Counted from the stretch's first letter, positions 35,577 to 45,164 are shown. The stretch is 64,000 nt of DNA from Paraburkholderia unamae (GCF_003268775.1 NZ_QLSU01000006.1:1-64000), one strand, 5' to 3'. The notes: a model not told the origin generated them from the letters alone. Translations and numbers: made by a program.

Positions 35577-38500
35577 TCACACCAATGCCGCATCGCGCGA
35601 ACGCAGCCACAGCGTGAGCGCTTCGTGCGGCATGGGCTTCGCGTAGAGAAAGCCCTGCAATTCATCGCAGCCGATGCGGCGCAACGCGTTGGCTTCGTGT
35701 TCGTGCTCGACGCCTTCCGCCACCACCCGCAGGCCGAGTTCGTGGCCGAGTTCGACGATCGCGCGAATCACGGCGAGATCGGAAGGCTCGTTGAGCCGCC
35801 CGTGCACGAACGCGCGATCGATCTTGAGCCGGTCGAGCGGGTAGCGGTGCAGATAGCTGAGACTCGAATAGCCCGTGCCGAAATCGTCGAGCGACAGCTT
35901 GACGCCCAGCGCACGGATCCTCTTGATGGCGTCGAGATAGTGACCGACGCTTTCCATCAGCACGGTCTCCGTGATTTCGAGTTCGAGCCGGTCCGGTTCC
36001 ACGCCATGCGCTTCGAGCGTCTCGCGTAGATGGGTGACGAGCCGTTCGTCGTCGCGCAACTGGATGGCGGAGAGATTGATCGACACGCGCATGTCGGGCA
36101 AACCGGCTTCGCGCCAGCGCGCGATCTGGCGGCACGCTTCCTCGATCACCCACGCGCCGATCGGCAGGATCAGCCGCGTTTCTTCTGCGATGGGAATGAA
36201 CTCCGACGGCTGCACGAGGCCAAGATCGGGATGTTGCCAGCGCAACAAAGCCTCGACGCTCATCAGCTCGCCCGTCGATGCATCCACGCAAGGCTGGTAC
36301 GCAAGCCACAGTTCATTGCGCTCGACAGCCGTGCGCAAGCGCGCTTCGATTTCAAGGCGATGACGCGTGCTTTCGGCCATGTCGGGCGAGAAGAACTTCA
36401 CGAGATTGCGGCCGCTCGACTTCGCGCGGTACATGGCGGCGTCGGCGTTTTGCATCAGCGCTTCGATCGTCGTGCCGTCGTCGGGATACAGGGCGATGCC
36501 GATGCTGCACGCGACCTGCAAGGTCATGCCGCCGATCGAGTGGGGCTCGCGCATGAGCGGCAGCAGCCGTTCTTCGATGAGCCGTGCCACGTCGGCGCTG
36601 CCGCCCGCGCCCGAGAGCAGCACCGTGAATTCGTCGCCGCCGAGCCGGCTTACGGTGTCGCCCGCCCGCACCGATTGCAGCAGACGCCGCGACACCGAGC
36701 GCAAGAGGCCGTCGCCCGCGTGGTGGCCGAGCGTATCGTTGATGTCCTTGAAGCGGTCGAGGTCGATGAACAGCACGGCCACGCGGCCGCTTGTCTGGCG
36801 CGCGTGGTCGATGGCCGCCCCCACGCGTTTGGTGAAGAGCGCGCGATTGGGCAGCTCCGTGAGCACGTCGTGTTCGGCGAGAAACTGGATGCGCGCCTCG
36901 CTCTTCTTGCGGTCGGTGATGTCGATGAGCGTGCAGATATAGTGCGAGACGCTCGCGCGTTTGTCGCGCACGGCGCTGATCATGAGCCACGCGGGATAGT
37001 CGCCGCCCGCGCGACGGCGCACCACGGCTTCGCCGTTCCAGACGCTCGAAATGTCGACGAGGGCGGTCAGTTGCGGCATCAACGGTTCGCCGTTCGGCGA
37101 GGCCAGCACGAAATCGGGCAGCGTGCCGCACACGTCTTCGGCGCGATAGCCCGTGGCGCGATAGAACGAGGCATTCGCGGTGAGCAGGCGCCGGTTGCCG
37201 TCGAGAATCAGGATCGCCTCCGACGAAGCCTCGAACACCTTCGCCCATAGTTCGAGCCGCTGCTCCATGAGCTTGATCTGGTTGATCGGCGTGAATGCGG
37301 TCAACACGGCGTCGCGCCCCTGAAACGTGAGGTGGCGCGCCGAGAGCATGGCCCATGTGGGTTCTTCGCTGCCCATCCAGCGCACTTCGAACTCGTCCAC
37401 GGCGTCGCGATCGGAAAGCTGCTGGAAAAAGCGCGCACGCACCGCGGAATCGAGGCCCAACGCCCACGGGTCGGACGTGCAGCCGTTGAGCCAGTAAAGG
37501 GCAGGGCGATTCGCGTGCAGCACCTCGTGGCCCGGCACGGCCGTGACCATCATCGGCACCGGCGTCGCTTCGACGAGCGCATGCTGCGCCTGCGAGGCGC
37601 GCGCCGTGGCCGCGAGTTCCTTTTGCACGTCGCGCTCGCGATCGAGCTGCACGAGCATGTCATTGAAGCCGAGCACGAGCTGGCCGATCTCGTCCTGACT
37701 GCGCCAGGTGGCGCGCACGCCGTGGTCGCCCGTGCGGCGCACGGTGTCCATCACGCGCGCGAGCTCGCGCAGCGGCCGCGAGATCTGCTGCGCAACGAGA
37801 TAGACCATCGACAAAATCCCGCACAGCAGAAAGAGCGCGGTGCCCAGATGGAGCCACATGCGCGAGAAGAGGCCGCGTACGCGCGCGTGGAGCAGCGTGT
37901 CGAGCTCGGCTCCCGTGGCGCGCCATGCCTCGCCCACGCGCGCGACGAGCGCCTCATGCGCGGCCTGCGCGGCCGCGCGGCTCGCGGCGTTGCCGCCGGA
38001 CTGCGCGACCACCGTGCGCGCCGCCTCGCGATATGCCTCTAGCGCGTCGAGCAGATTCGCGACCGGCGTGGCGAGCGCGCGCTTCACGTCCTTGTTGGCG
38101 GCGGCCGCTTCGGCGAAATCCGAGCGCAAGCCTTGCGCGACGGCGTCGAGCTGGCCTTCGAGCACGAGATAGCGCGTGCTCAGATCGCGGCGCGCGGGTG
38201 CACTGTCCGCGCCGATGCCGCCTTCGCGCAAACGTTGGCCGATGCCGTTCGCGGCGTCGAGCAGCGCCGGATAGCGCAGGATCGACAGCGACATCGAGTA
38301 ATAGCTGTCCAGATCGGGGTCGAGGATCAGGTTGGACTGATTGCCCACACGCGTGATGAGTTCGCGGCACGCGTCGAGCGCCGCGCGCACGACCTCGGGC
38401 GCGGGCGGGTGCTCTGCGCGTGCGCCAACTGCGAGCGCGCCGAGCGCACCACGCGCGCGCGCGTTCAGCTCGCTGCTCTCCAGGTTCGCGCCATATTGCG

Positions 38501-38780
38501 CTTCGGCGCTCGCGAGCGCGGCCGTCAGGCGGGCGACCCGCTGCGTGTCGACGTGACCGTCGGCGCCGCTTTGGGCGACGTCGATCAGCACGTCTCTCAA
38601 CGTGCCGAGATACGCATTGCCGATGATCTCTTTTTGCGAGAAGTCGATCGAAATATATTTTTCGTGAATCAGGATGCCGCTGATATACACCACCGCACTC
38701 AAATCGAGCAGATAGATCAGCAGCAGCTTGCGCCCGACACGCAAGCGTCCAAGCAAGCGAAGAAACGGATTGTGTTTCAT
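35577..38780 (-). CDS. GGDEF-EAL cyclic-di-GMP protein with HAMP and PAS domains
   Basis: A 1067-residue inner-membrane protein that can make and degrade c-di-GMP. Order: membrane helix (about 18-38), periplasmic four-helix sensor (about 50-270), second helix (about 285-310), HAMP (TVRRTGDHGVRATWRSQDEI), two PAS domains (about 380-600), GGDEF (SRLGGDEFTVLL, active site intact) and EAL (MSVEALLRW, DDFGTGYSSLSYL, with catalytic residues present). Both catalytic signatures look functional. ATG 38778-38780 is chosen for MKHNPFLRLLGRLRVGRKLL; the 17-residue extension upstream lacks support. No operon partner is visible. Confidence 0.93.
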   Translation of the reverse strand: MKHNPFLRLLGRLRVGRKLLLIYLLDLSAVVYISGILIHEKYISIDFSQKEIIGNAYLGTLRDVLIDVAQSGADGHVDTQRVARLTAALASAEAQYGANLESSELNARARGALGALAVGARAEHPPAPEVVRAALDACRELITRVGNQSNLILDPDLDSYYSMSLSILRYPALLDAANGIGQRLREGGIGADSAPARRDLSTRYLVLEGQLDAVAQGLRSDFAEAAAANKDVKRALATPVANLLDALEAYREAARTVVAQSGGNAASRAAAQAAHEALVARVGEAWRATGAELDTLLHARVRGLFSRMWLHLGTALFLLCGILSMVYLVAQQISRPLRELARVMDTVRRTGDHGVRATWRSQDEIGQLVLGFNDMLVQLDRERDVQKELAATARASQAQHALVEATPVPMMVTAVPGHEVLHANRPALYWLNGCTSDPWALGLDSAVRARFFQQLSDRDAVDEFEVRWMGSEEPTWAMLSARHLTFQGRDAVLTAFTPINQIKLMEQRLELWAKVFEASSEAILILDGNRRLLTANASFYRATGYRAEDVCGTLPDFVLASPNGEPLMPQLTALVDISSVWNGEAVVRRRAGGDYPAWLMISAVRDKRASVSHYICTLIDITDRKKSEARIQFLAEHDVLTELPNRALFTKRVGAAIDHARQTSGRVAVLFIDLDRFKDINDTLGHHAGDGLLRSVSRRLLQSVRAGDTVSRLGGDEFTVLLSGAGGSADVARLIEERLLPLMREPHSIGGMTLQVACSIGIALYPDDGTTIEALMQNADAAMYRAKSSGRNLVKFFSPDMAESTRHRLEIEARLRTAVERNELWLAYQPCVDASTGELMSVEALLRWQHPDLGLVQPSEFIPIAEETRLILPIGAWVIEEACRQIARWREAGLPDMRVSINLSAIQLRDDERLVTHLRETLEAHGVEPDRLELEITETVLMESVGHYLDAIKRIRALGVKLSLDDFGTGYSSLSYLHRYPLDRLKIDRAFVHGRLNEPSDLAVIRAIVELGHELGLRVVAEGVEHEHEANALRRIGCDELQGFLYAKPMPHEALTLWLRSRDAALV

Positions 38781-39155
38781 CGGACGCGCCAAAACGACAC
38801 CGGAAATTGCGCCATATTCATGACCGAACAAACGACGCGCCTGAGAGCAAGCGGCTCACGCCGGAGCGCGCTTGACTCTTGCGTAACGGCAATAGATTAC
38901 GGCAACTTTAATATGCCAAAATCAATTCACTGTGTTGATGCGCGCTTGCTTCGGTGTGGTGCGTGGGTGCACCAAATGTGGGGGAATTGCGGGGTGGTTG
39001 CATGCGCAACCCATAACCGTCGTTCGCACTCCTTGGCGGCCACGACGGCTTTCGGGCTGAAACGGACGCTCGCCGCGTTGCGTTAGCAGGCCAGGCGTGC
39101 CGGAGAATCTTCCCCGCTTCGAGTTGTGCGTGTTCGTGCCGGCGTAGCCTTCGAC
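38781..39155. other. Intergenic region between GGDEF-EAL and AraC genes
   Basis: About 375 bases with no supported gene. It carries the promoter of the GGDEF-EAL gene on the left and the 3' end of the AraC-type gene on the right. A GGTGC-gtgg-GTGCACC partial dyad lies near 38960-38976. I see no terminator with a T-run. Confidence 0.4.
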
Positions 39156-40166
39156 TCAGGTCACGTGAAGCGCCAGCGCCTGCCGACTGGCACCGGGCGG
39201 CTGGCCGGTGATGCGCTTGAAAGCACGGCTGAACGCGGCTTGAGACGTATAGCCCAGGCGTTGCGCTACGGCTTCAATCGGCAGCCTGTCCTGGGTAAGC
39301 CACTGACTTGCCAGGTGCATTCGCAATGCTGTGGCGTAGCGCAACGGCGGCATGCCAACCGTGGCCTGGAAGCGTTCCGCGAAAACGGAACGGGAGGTAT
39401 GGCACTGCGCTGCCAGCTCCGCCACGGTCCAGTCGCGTCCCGGCTGTCTGTGCAAGGCGAGGATGGCGCGTGCCAGTCGGGGATCCCGCAAGGCTGCGAC
39501 GAGGCCAGATGCGTCGTCGCAGCCGCACTCCACCCAGCCGCGCACGATCATGGCGGCGACCACGTCCGCGAGGCGAGCGAGGATACCTGCGAAACCGATC
39601 CGCCCGGAGCAAATCTCGCGCTTCATCGAAGCGAGGATCGGCATGAGGCCAGGATAGCGCGGCTCGGTGGCATCCACCACCATGAGGTCGGGCATCAAGG
39701 GCGCGAGACCCTGCATGCCGCCAAGATCAAACTCCATGCATCCGTAAAAGAGAATGGCGCTGGGGATGACGCTGGTGCTGGGGCAGGTATCCACGCCGCT
39801 TACCGCGTCGCCGAGCGGGGCCACGTCGAAACTGTCGATGTCCTGGGCAGGCGTTTGCGGGCTCGACAAAAGTTGATGGCTAACGCCTTGTGGCACGAAC
39901 ACGGCATTCCCGGCCGACACTTCATGCAAGGTACCGTCGCTCGTGCGCAGGACGGCGGAGCCAACGGCCAGGTAGTGGAAGTAGGCGTGTCCGGGCCTCG
40001 CATCGAAGTGCAGGCCGAAAGTCGGCCCGGTCTGGATGCGGCGGTACTGGACGCCTCGCAGGCGCATTCCGGTCAGCAGTTCGCTGATGAGGTCGGAAGA
40101 CAGCGCAAACGGGTCTGTCGAATTCATTTCAGGCGTTTCGATCAAAAATCCCAGACTCTCAATCAT
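39156..40166 (-). CDS. AraC-family regulator with cupin sensor domain
   Basis: A 336-residue regulator. The N-terminal part (about 20-215) is an AraC-type cupin (FGLHFDARPGHAYFHYLAVG, then VPQGVSHQLL). The C-terminal part has two helix-turn-helix units (VAELAAQCHTSRSVFAERF and IEAVAQRLGYTSQAAFSRAF). ATG 40166 follows AGGA with suitable spacing; ATG 40127 is an alternative. It is divergent from the MFS transporter with a 64-base gap, so it probably controls that transporter. The inducer is unknown. Confidence 0.9.
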   Translation of the reverse strand: MIESLGFLIETPEMNSTDPFALSSDLISELLTGMRLRGVQYRRIQTGPTFGLHFDARPGHAYFHYLAVGSAVLRTSDGTLHEVSAGNAVFVPQGVSHQLLSSPQTPAQDIDSFDVAPLGDAVSGVDTCPSTSVIPSAILFYGCMEFDLGGMQGLAPLMPDLMVVDATEPRYPGLMPILASMKREICSGRIGFAGILARLADVVAAMIVRGWVECGCDDASGLVAALRDPRLARAILALHRQPGRDWTVAELAAQCHTSRSVFAERFQATVGMPPLRYATALRMHLASQWLTQDRLPIEAVAQRLGYTSQAAFSRAFKRITGQPPGASRQALALHVT

Positions 40167-40230
40167 AGATCATCCTGGATCGCGAGCCTAGACTTCGGGT
40201 CGGCAATCGTTTTCAAGGGATATTTCTGTG

Positions 40231-41481
40231 ATGAGTGATCGTGTTTATGAAGCTGCGCAAGACGCGCAGTCGGGGGCCGGGCCGGACGTGGAGCCTTCAT
40301 CGGCGGCCTGGATGGCGGTGTTTTCGCTGACGATGGGGGTGTTCGGGCTATTAACGGCGGAATACCTTCCGGCCAGCCTCCTGACGCCCATGGCCGCCGG
40401 GCTGGGGGTGTCGGAAGCATTGACGGGTCAGGCGGTTACGGTAACCGCCGTGACGGCACTGTTTTCCGGGTTGCTCGTGCCGCGCCTCACGCGCCGGCTT
40501 GATCGCCGCATCGTCCTGCTGGGCTTTACCGCGCTGATGATCGCTTCCAACCTGCTGGTCGCCCTGTCGTCCAGCCTGGCGGTGCTGCTGACGATGCGGG
40601 TTCTGCTTGGCGTCGCCATAGGCGGATTCTGGAGTATGGCCGCGGCGGTGGCGATGCGCCTCGTGCCGGCGAGATCGGTGCCACGCGCGTTGTCGATTAT
40701 CTTCAGCGGCATCGCGGTGGGCGCCGTCGTAGCGGTTCCACTGGGAAGCTATCTGGGTGGTCTGTATGGATGGCGCAGCGCCTTCATTGCCGCCGCGGCG
40801 GTTGGCCTGGTGACGTTGGCGTTCCAGTGGTTCACACTGCCGCGAATGGCGCCGCGCAACGTGGCACGAACCGCATCGGTCCTCGAGTTGCTGCGCCGGC
40901 CTGGAATCGGCATTGGGATGCTCGGTTGCGTGCTGGCGCACACCGGTCAATATGCGCTGTTCACCTACATCCGGCCCGCCCTGGAAAGCCTGGTGCACGT
41001 TGATGCCGACGGATTGGCCTTGATGCTGCTGGGATTTGGTATCGCCAACTTCGTCGGGACGCTAATGGCGGGTTGGCTGATGGAGCGCAGCCTGCACGCG
41101 ACCCTCGTCGTGATGCCCGCGCTGGTTGGCGTGGCGGCGCTGGGCATGGTGGCACTCCCGGTTCAAATAACCGGGTTAATGGTGCTGGTGGTGCTTTGGG
41201 GGGCGGCGTTCGGCGGCGTGCCTGTGGCGTGGTCGAACTGGGTGGCACGCGCGTTACCCGATCAGGCGGAAAGCGCAGGCGGGATGGTCGTGGCAGCGGT
41301 GCAATCATCCATCGCAGCCGGTGCCGCTGTGGGTGGCGTGGTTTTCGGTTTTGGCGGAGTCACAGGGGTTTTCATTACCGCAGGCGTCGTGATGCTGCTT
41401 GCGGCTCTGGTGATTGCGCTTCGCGTTAAGGTTGACGCTGCCCGTCGCGGCGTTGAAGCCGGTCATGGCGTTCATTTCTAG
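40231..41481 (+). CDS. MFS transporter, DHA1 type
   Basis: A 416-residue, 12-helix major facilitator of the drug/sugar-efflux group (AraJ, NepI-like). Motif A appears as PRLTRRLDRRIVLLG near residue 92, and a helix-4 motif RVLLGVAIGGFWSMAAAVAMRL near 130. It also has motif-C-like Gly-rich helix 5 (IAVGAVVAVPLGSYLGGLYGWR). It starts at ATG 40231, ten bases after AAGGGA. Divergent from the AraC gene. The substrate is not readable from sequence. Confidence 0.9.
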   Translation: MSDRVYEAAQDAQSGAGPDVEPSSAAWMAVFSLTMGVFGLLTAEYLPASLLTPMAAGLGVSEALTGQAVTVTAVTALFSGLLVPRLTRRLDRRIVLLGFTALMIASNLLVALSSSLAVLLTMRVLLGVAIGGFWSMAAAVAMRLVPARSVPRALSIIFSGIAVGAVVAVPLGSYLGGLYGWRSAFIAAAAVGLVTLAFQWFTLPRMAPRNVARTASVLELLRRPGIGIGMLGCVLAHTGQYALFTYIRPALESLVHVDADGLALMLLGFGIANFVGTLMAGWLMERSLHATLVVMPALVGVAALGMVALPVQITGLMVLVVLWGAAFGGVPVAWSNWVARALPDQAESAGGMVVAAVQSSIAAGAAVGGVVFGFGGVTGVFITAGVVMLLAALVIALRVKVDAARRGVEAGHGVHF

Positions 41482-41645
41482 GACGCTTCCGCTCTTGTTT
41501 TAGGTAACGGCATGGGATTAAACCGCTTCGCTATTTCCCAGTCGTTCCCAAATAACGAATAGTAGTCCGTATATTTGTGAAACGCGCGCCAATTTCGCCA
41601 GAAACCCGGTGGCTTTTTTTGAGGGTTATACGTCCTTTGCGTCAT
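41478..41645 (-). CDS. Possible small basic protein
   Basis: A 55-residue frame rich in aromatic and basic residues (PPGFWRNWRAFHKYTDYYS, then LFGNDWEIAKRFNPMPLP). The composition looks protein-like and differs from the GC-shadow frames around it. ATG 41643-41645 has GGGAG directly adjacent, which is too close for a normal site. Its stop overlaps the last bases of the MFS gene. I recognise no family; it may be a decayed fragment or chance. Confidence 0.35.
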   Translation of the reverse strand: MTQRTYNPQKKPPGFWRNWRAFHKYTDYYSLFGNDWEIAKRFNPMPLPKTRAEAS

Positions 41646-41751
41646 CTCCCGTACGTTCCATAATTTGCCCACGAAATCGAGTTGAGGCAAGCGCGGTTGC
41701 GCTTTGAATGTTTGGCATTGACCAATACGAAGCACAGAAAGGAACCTACAG

Positions 41752-42498
41752 ATGAGGCTCAAAAATAAGTCGGCGTTGATCACGGGCGGCACGAGTGGCA
41801 TCGGTCTTGCCACTGCCAGGCTCTTCATCGCGGAAGGCGCCCGAGTGGCGGTGACTGGCCGCGATGAATCCGCGTTTGAACGTGTGAAGGCGGAGTTAGG
41901 AGAGAATGCGCTCGTTCTCAAGGGCGATGTCCGTTCGCTCAAGGACATGCGGGCGATTGCCGCCGAGTTGAAAGAGCAGTTCGGCGGTCTGGACATCGTG
42001 TTCGCCAACGCGGGTTGGGCTTTTCCGTCCGCAGTCAACGATATCAACGAGGAGCTCTATAGCGAGATCATGGACATCAACGTCAAAGGCGTGGTGTTCA
42101 CGCTTCAAGCGGTGCTGCCGGACTTGCGGGAAGGCGCGTCGGTCATCCTCAATACGTCGTTCGTCGCGCAGACCGGCCAGCATGGCATTTCGTTGACTGC
42201 GGCGGCGAAGGCCGCCGTGCGATCGCTCGCCCGCAGTTGGTCCTACGAGTTTCTCGACCGCAAAATCCGCTTCAACGCGATCGCTCCCGGCGCGATCAAC
42301 ACGCCCCTGATCTCAAAGTGGGGCATGTCCGATGAGTGGGTTCGCGACCGCAAGGCCGAGTTTGCCGAAGCCATTCCGGTGGGCTACATGGGCAAGCCCG
42401 AGGATATTGCCTACGCGGCGCTCTATCTCGCTAGCGACGAATCCACCTATGTCGTCGGGACCGAACTGGTTGTCGATGGCGGGGCCTCGCAGCTTTAA
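41752..42498 (+). CDS. SDR-family oxidoreductase with atypical active site
   Basis: A 248-residue short-chain dehydrogenase/reductase. The NAD(P)-binding TGGTSGIGLATA lies near residue 12, and FANAGWAFP (NAG motif) near 85. The C-terminal AIAPGAINTPLISKWG and YVVGTELVVDGGASQL are standard. The catalytic YxxxK is not seen: the aligned stretch is ISLTAAAKAAVRSLARSW, with Thr in place of Tyr before the Lys. ATG 41752 follows AGGAACC. Activity is therefore uncertain. It is followed in the same direction by the PfpI-like gene. Confidence 0.88.
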   Translation: MRLKNKSALITGGTSGIGLATARLFIAEGARVAVTGRDESAFERVKAELGENALVLKGDVRSLKDMRAIAAELKEQFGGLDIVFANAGWAFPSAVNDINEELYSEIMDINVKGVVFTLQAVLPDLREGASVILNTSFVAQTGQHGISLTAAAKAAVRSLARSWSYEFLDRKIRFNAIAPGAINTPLISKWGMSDEWVRDRKAEFAEAIPVGYMGKPEDIAYAALYLASDESTYVVGTELVVDGGASQL

Positions 42499-42659
42499 GG
42501 CTTCGGCTCCCGATTTCAGCCGTTTTCAGCCGCTGCGTGTCATCCCGGCTTATTCGAATTTGAATCAAGCGCCCGCCAGGCATTTCGTCGTGGTGGCTCG
42601 TTAATTTGGCCCAACCTGACTGCGCGTGCAGAGGGGCCGAAGTGCAAGGAGAAGTTCTC

Positions 42660-43514
42660 TTGACCGACAATAGCAACAATCACGCCGCTGGCAAGCCACT
42701 CACCAGAGCGGGCCACGCCCGTCGCGACGCGCTCAAGTTTGGAAGTGTTGCCACGCTCGGCGCCATCCTGGGCGGTGGAGCGCTGCTTGGCCACGCCACG
42801 CCTGTCCTTGCGCAGCCAGGCAGTAAGGCGGAACTCGCCCCGAATGAACCCCTCAATATTCTAATCGTGAATTACGACGGCGGCACGCTTCTCGATTTCG
42901 CCGGCCCCAGCGAGATTTTTCACCGGCTACCGAATACGAATGTTCGCTATGCGAGTCTCAATGGCGGCAACGTCACGCTCGAATTCGGCGTCGTTTATGG
43001 CAAGACCGAACGACTGGCCGATATCGAGCGGACTGACCTGATCCTGGTTCCCGGCGGGTCCGATTTGTCGGTGCCGATGCGTCCGGAGTATCAAGCGCAG
43101 ATCCGGCGTCTGGCTGAAGGCGCCAAACACGTTACGTCGGTTTGCAACGGATCGCTCGTGCTCGCCGCAACGGGCATTCTCAACGGCAAGCGAAGCGCCT
43201 GTCATTGGGCCTTCATCAACAAGCTGTCCGAATACGGTGCGATCGGCGTTCCGGATCGCTTCGTAGAGGACGACAACGGCCGGTTCATGAGCGGCGGCGG
43301 CGTGACGGCGGGTATCGACTTCGCACTTCGTGTTGCGGCGAAGATGCGCGGTCAACAGGCCGCCGAATTCACGCAGCTTGTGATCGAATACGATCCCGCT
43401 CCGCCGTTCCATTCCGGTCACCCCAGAGACGCGCGGCCGGAGGTGATCGCGATGGTCGACAAGGAATTGCCCGGCGCATCCAGGGGGCTCGCACGCGTCC
43501 CAGGCGTGCGCTGA
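42660..43514 (+). CDS. DJ-1/PfpI-family protein with a twin-arginine-like export signal
   Basis: A 284-residue class I glutamine amidotransferase-like protein of the isonitrile hydratase/GlxA-N branch. It starts at TTG 42660, eight bases after AAGGAG (42646-42651). Residues 15-50 contain RRDALKFGSVATLGAILGGG and an Ala-rich end (PVLAQ), a Tat-like signal. The catalytic domain has IVNYDGGTLLDFAGPSEIF, VPGGSDLSVP and the nucleophile elbow SVCNGSLVLAATG. Export is unusual, since most family members are cytoplasmic. The substrate is unknown. Confidence 0.85.
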   Translation: MTDNSNNHAAGKPLTRAGHARRDALKFGSVATLGAILGGGALLGHATPVLAQPGSKAELAPNEPLNILIVNYDGGTLLDFAGPSEIFHRLPNTNVRYASLNGGNVTLEFGVVYGKTERLADIERTDLILVPGGSDLSVPMRPEYQAQIRRLAEGAKHVTSVCNGSLVLAATGILNGKRSACHWAFINKLSEYGAIGVPDRFVEDDNGRFMSGGGVTAGIDFALRVAAKMRGQQAAEFTQLVIEYDPAPPFHSGHPRDARPEVIAMVDKELPGASRGLARVPGVR

Positions 43515-43640
43515 AGCGGTCGCAGGCAACGGATGTCGGACGTCCGCTGGTTTCGATGAAGCTGCGGCCGACATGGCTTGCGCCACCTGCCCAGGTTGGC
43601 GCGGCCACCTTCAATTCAAACCATGACGGGAAATCATTAG

Positions 43641-44123
43641 ATGCGACGGATTCGTTTATTCGCTGCCGGCCTCGCAGCCTGCCTCTCCTTTTTCGCGTTT
43701 GCCGCGCCAGCAGCAGCCAGTGGCCCGCAGCCTCAAATCGAATCGGCCATCAAGGCCGAGAATGCACGGTGGGCGGAAGCCTTTGGACGCGGGGACTATG
43801 AGGCAATAGGCCGCCTCTACACGAAAGACGGCGCGCTTTTGCCGCCCGGGGGCGACAAAGTCATAGGGGGCAGCGCGATCGTTCAATACTTCGCAAGCGG
43901 GTATGCCGGGTCAAAGCCTCATACCGTATCGTTCAGCAATTACGAGTTCTACGGCAATAACCGGATGGTGACAGAGGTTTCGGATGCGGAAGTCCGTGAC
44001 CATAGTGGAACGCTCACATATCGCGGTAAGCAGATTCTCGTCTTCCTGAAGCAGGGCGATACCTGGAAGTTGCATCGCGACATGTGGAACGATTACGGTC
44101 CGTTGAAATCTGACGACCACTGA
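43641..44123 (+). CDS. Secreted NTF2-like (SgcJ/DUF4440-type) protein
   Basis: A 160-residue protein with a signal peptide (RRIRLFAAGLAACLSFFAFAAPAAA) and one NTF2-like domain. AENARWAEAFGRGDYEAIGRLY and TKDGALLPPGG are the typical start of the SgcJ/EcaC/DUF4440 group; WKLHRDMWNDYGP ends it. Such proteins bind small ligands or act as isomerase-like enzymes, so the role is open. It lies 126 bases after the PfpI-like gene and could be its partner in the periplasm. Confidence 0.85.
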   Translation: MRRIRLFAAGLAACLSFFAFAAPAAASGPQPQIESAIKAENARWAEAFGRGDYEAIGRLYTKDGALLPPGGDKVIGGSAIVQYFASGYAGSKPHTVSFSNYEFYGNNRMVTEVSDAEVRDHSGTLTYRGKQILVFLKQGDTWKLHRDMWNDYGPLKSDDH

Positions 44124-44175
44124 GCAGGCGGCAAAATAGATCGCCCTATACCGAAAGCCCCCATAGGACGTTGGA

Positions 44176-44211
44176 CGAACGCCGACCAGGCAGCGCGCTG
44201 GTCGGCGTTCG
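44176..44211. terminator. Bidirectional hairpin between convergent genes
   Basis: A perfect 14-bp stem (CGAACGCCGACCAG, 44176-44189, with 44198-44211) and 8-base loop. It sits between the convergent NTF2-like and GlxA-like genes, six bases from the latter's stop. There is no T-run on either side, but position and stem strength suit a shared terminator. Confidence 0.7.
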
Positions 44212-44216
44212 ATCGA

Positions 44217-45164
44217 TCAGCGCTCGCTGGTTAGCCGGCTTGCGCGTCGGATCGATTGCGGCGGATGTCCATGCAGTTTGACAAACGCCCTGCGCATGCG
44301 CTCCGAATCAGTGAATCCCACGGCTAGCGCAATCTGTTCGATTGGCTCACTCCCATCCTGAAGGCGCAATCGCGCGGCTTCCACTCGCAAGCGCTCGACG
44401 GCCCTGGCAGGCGTCTCACCGGTTTCCCGACGAAAGGCTCGTCCAAAATGCCGCAAACTCAATCGTGCCGCGTCGGCGAGTCGTTCGACCGGTAGCGCTT
44501 CAGCCAGATGTTCCCTGGCAAAATTCAGGGCGATGCGGATACGATCCGATTCGGGCTCCATTTGCGACATCGCAGAGAATTGGGACTGACCGCCGGGCCG
44601 ACGATACGGAACGACCAGGAGCCTGGAGACCGTGCGCGCAATTTCCGCGCTCATATCCTTTTCAATCATGGCGAGCGCCAGATCGATACCGGACGCGATG
44701 CCCGCCGATGTCCAAACGTGGCCGTCCGCGATATAGATGCTATCGCCCTCGACCTTGGCAAGCGGGAAGCGCGACTGCAACTGAGTTGCGTATCGCCAGT
44801 GGGTCGTGGCTCTGCGGCCGTCCAGCAAGCCGGTTTCCGCAAGCAAGAACGCCCCCGTGCACACGCTTGCCACCCGTGTGGTTCTGGCGCCCAGTTTCCT
44901 CGCTGCGGCGATGTTCTCCGGTGTCTGCATCGGTTCGATATCGCCGCCCACGAAAATCACGGTATCGAACGTGCGCCTGCCGACCGGCTTTGTTTCGATG
45001 GGCAGGCCCGTGTTGCCGGGAATGGGTCCTCCCGCCTGCGAGATGATGTGAAGATCATAGGGGCTACGGCCAGCGGCAGTGGCCACCTGATTAAAAGTCG
45101 AGAGTGGCCCCGCAAGATCCAGCGCATCATGGCCACGGCAAACGAAGAATCCAACTCGGTGCAT
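44217..45164 (-). CDS. GlxA-type AraC-family regulator with DJ-1-like domain
   Basis: A 315-residue regulator with an N-terminal DJ-1/PfpI domain (residues about 1-180: FFVCRGHDALDLAGPLSTFN, FVGGDIEPM, SVCTGAFLLAETG) and a C-terminal AraC DNA-binding domain (LSLRHFGRAFRRETGETPAR, then IALAVGFTDSERMRRAF). ATG 45162-45164 gives the family start MHRVGFFV but lacks a ribosome site. It resembles regulators of amine or nitrile-linked catabolism. The nearby stand-alone PfpI protein at 42660 shares the same fold, which may reflect a common ligand. Confidence 0.9.
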   Translation of the reverse strand: MHRVGFFVCRGHDALDLAGPLSTFNQVATAAGRSPYDLHIISQAGGPIPGNTGLPIETKPVGRRTFDTVIFVGGDIEPMQTPENIAAARKLGARTTRVASVCTGAFLLAETGLLDGRRATTHWRYATQLQSRFPLAKVEGDSIYIADGHVWTSAGIASGIDLALAMIEKDMSAEIARTVSRLLVVPYRRPGGQSQFSAMSQMEPESDRIRIALNFAREHLAEALPVERLADAARLSLRHFGRAFRRETGETPARAVERLRVEAARLRLQDGSEPIEQIALAVGFTDSERMRRAFVKLHGHPPQSIRRASRLTSER

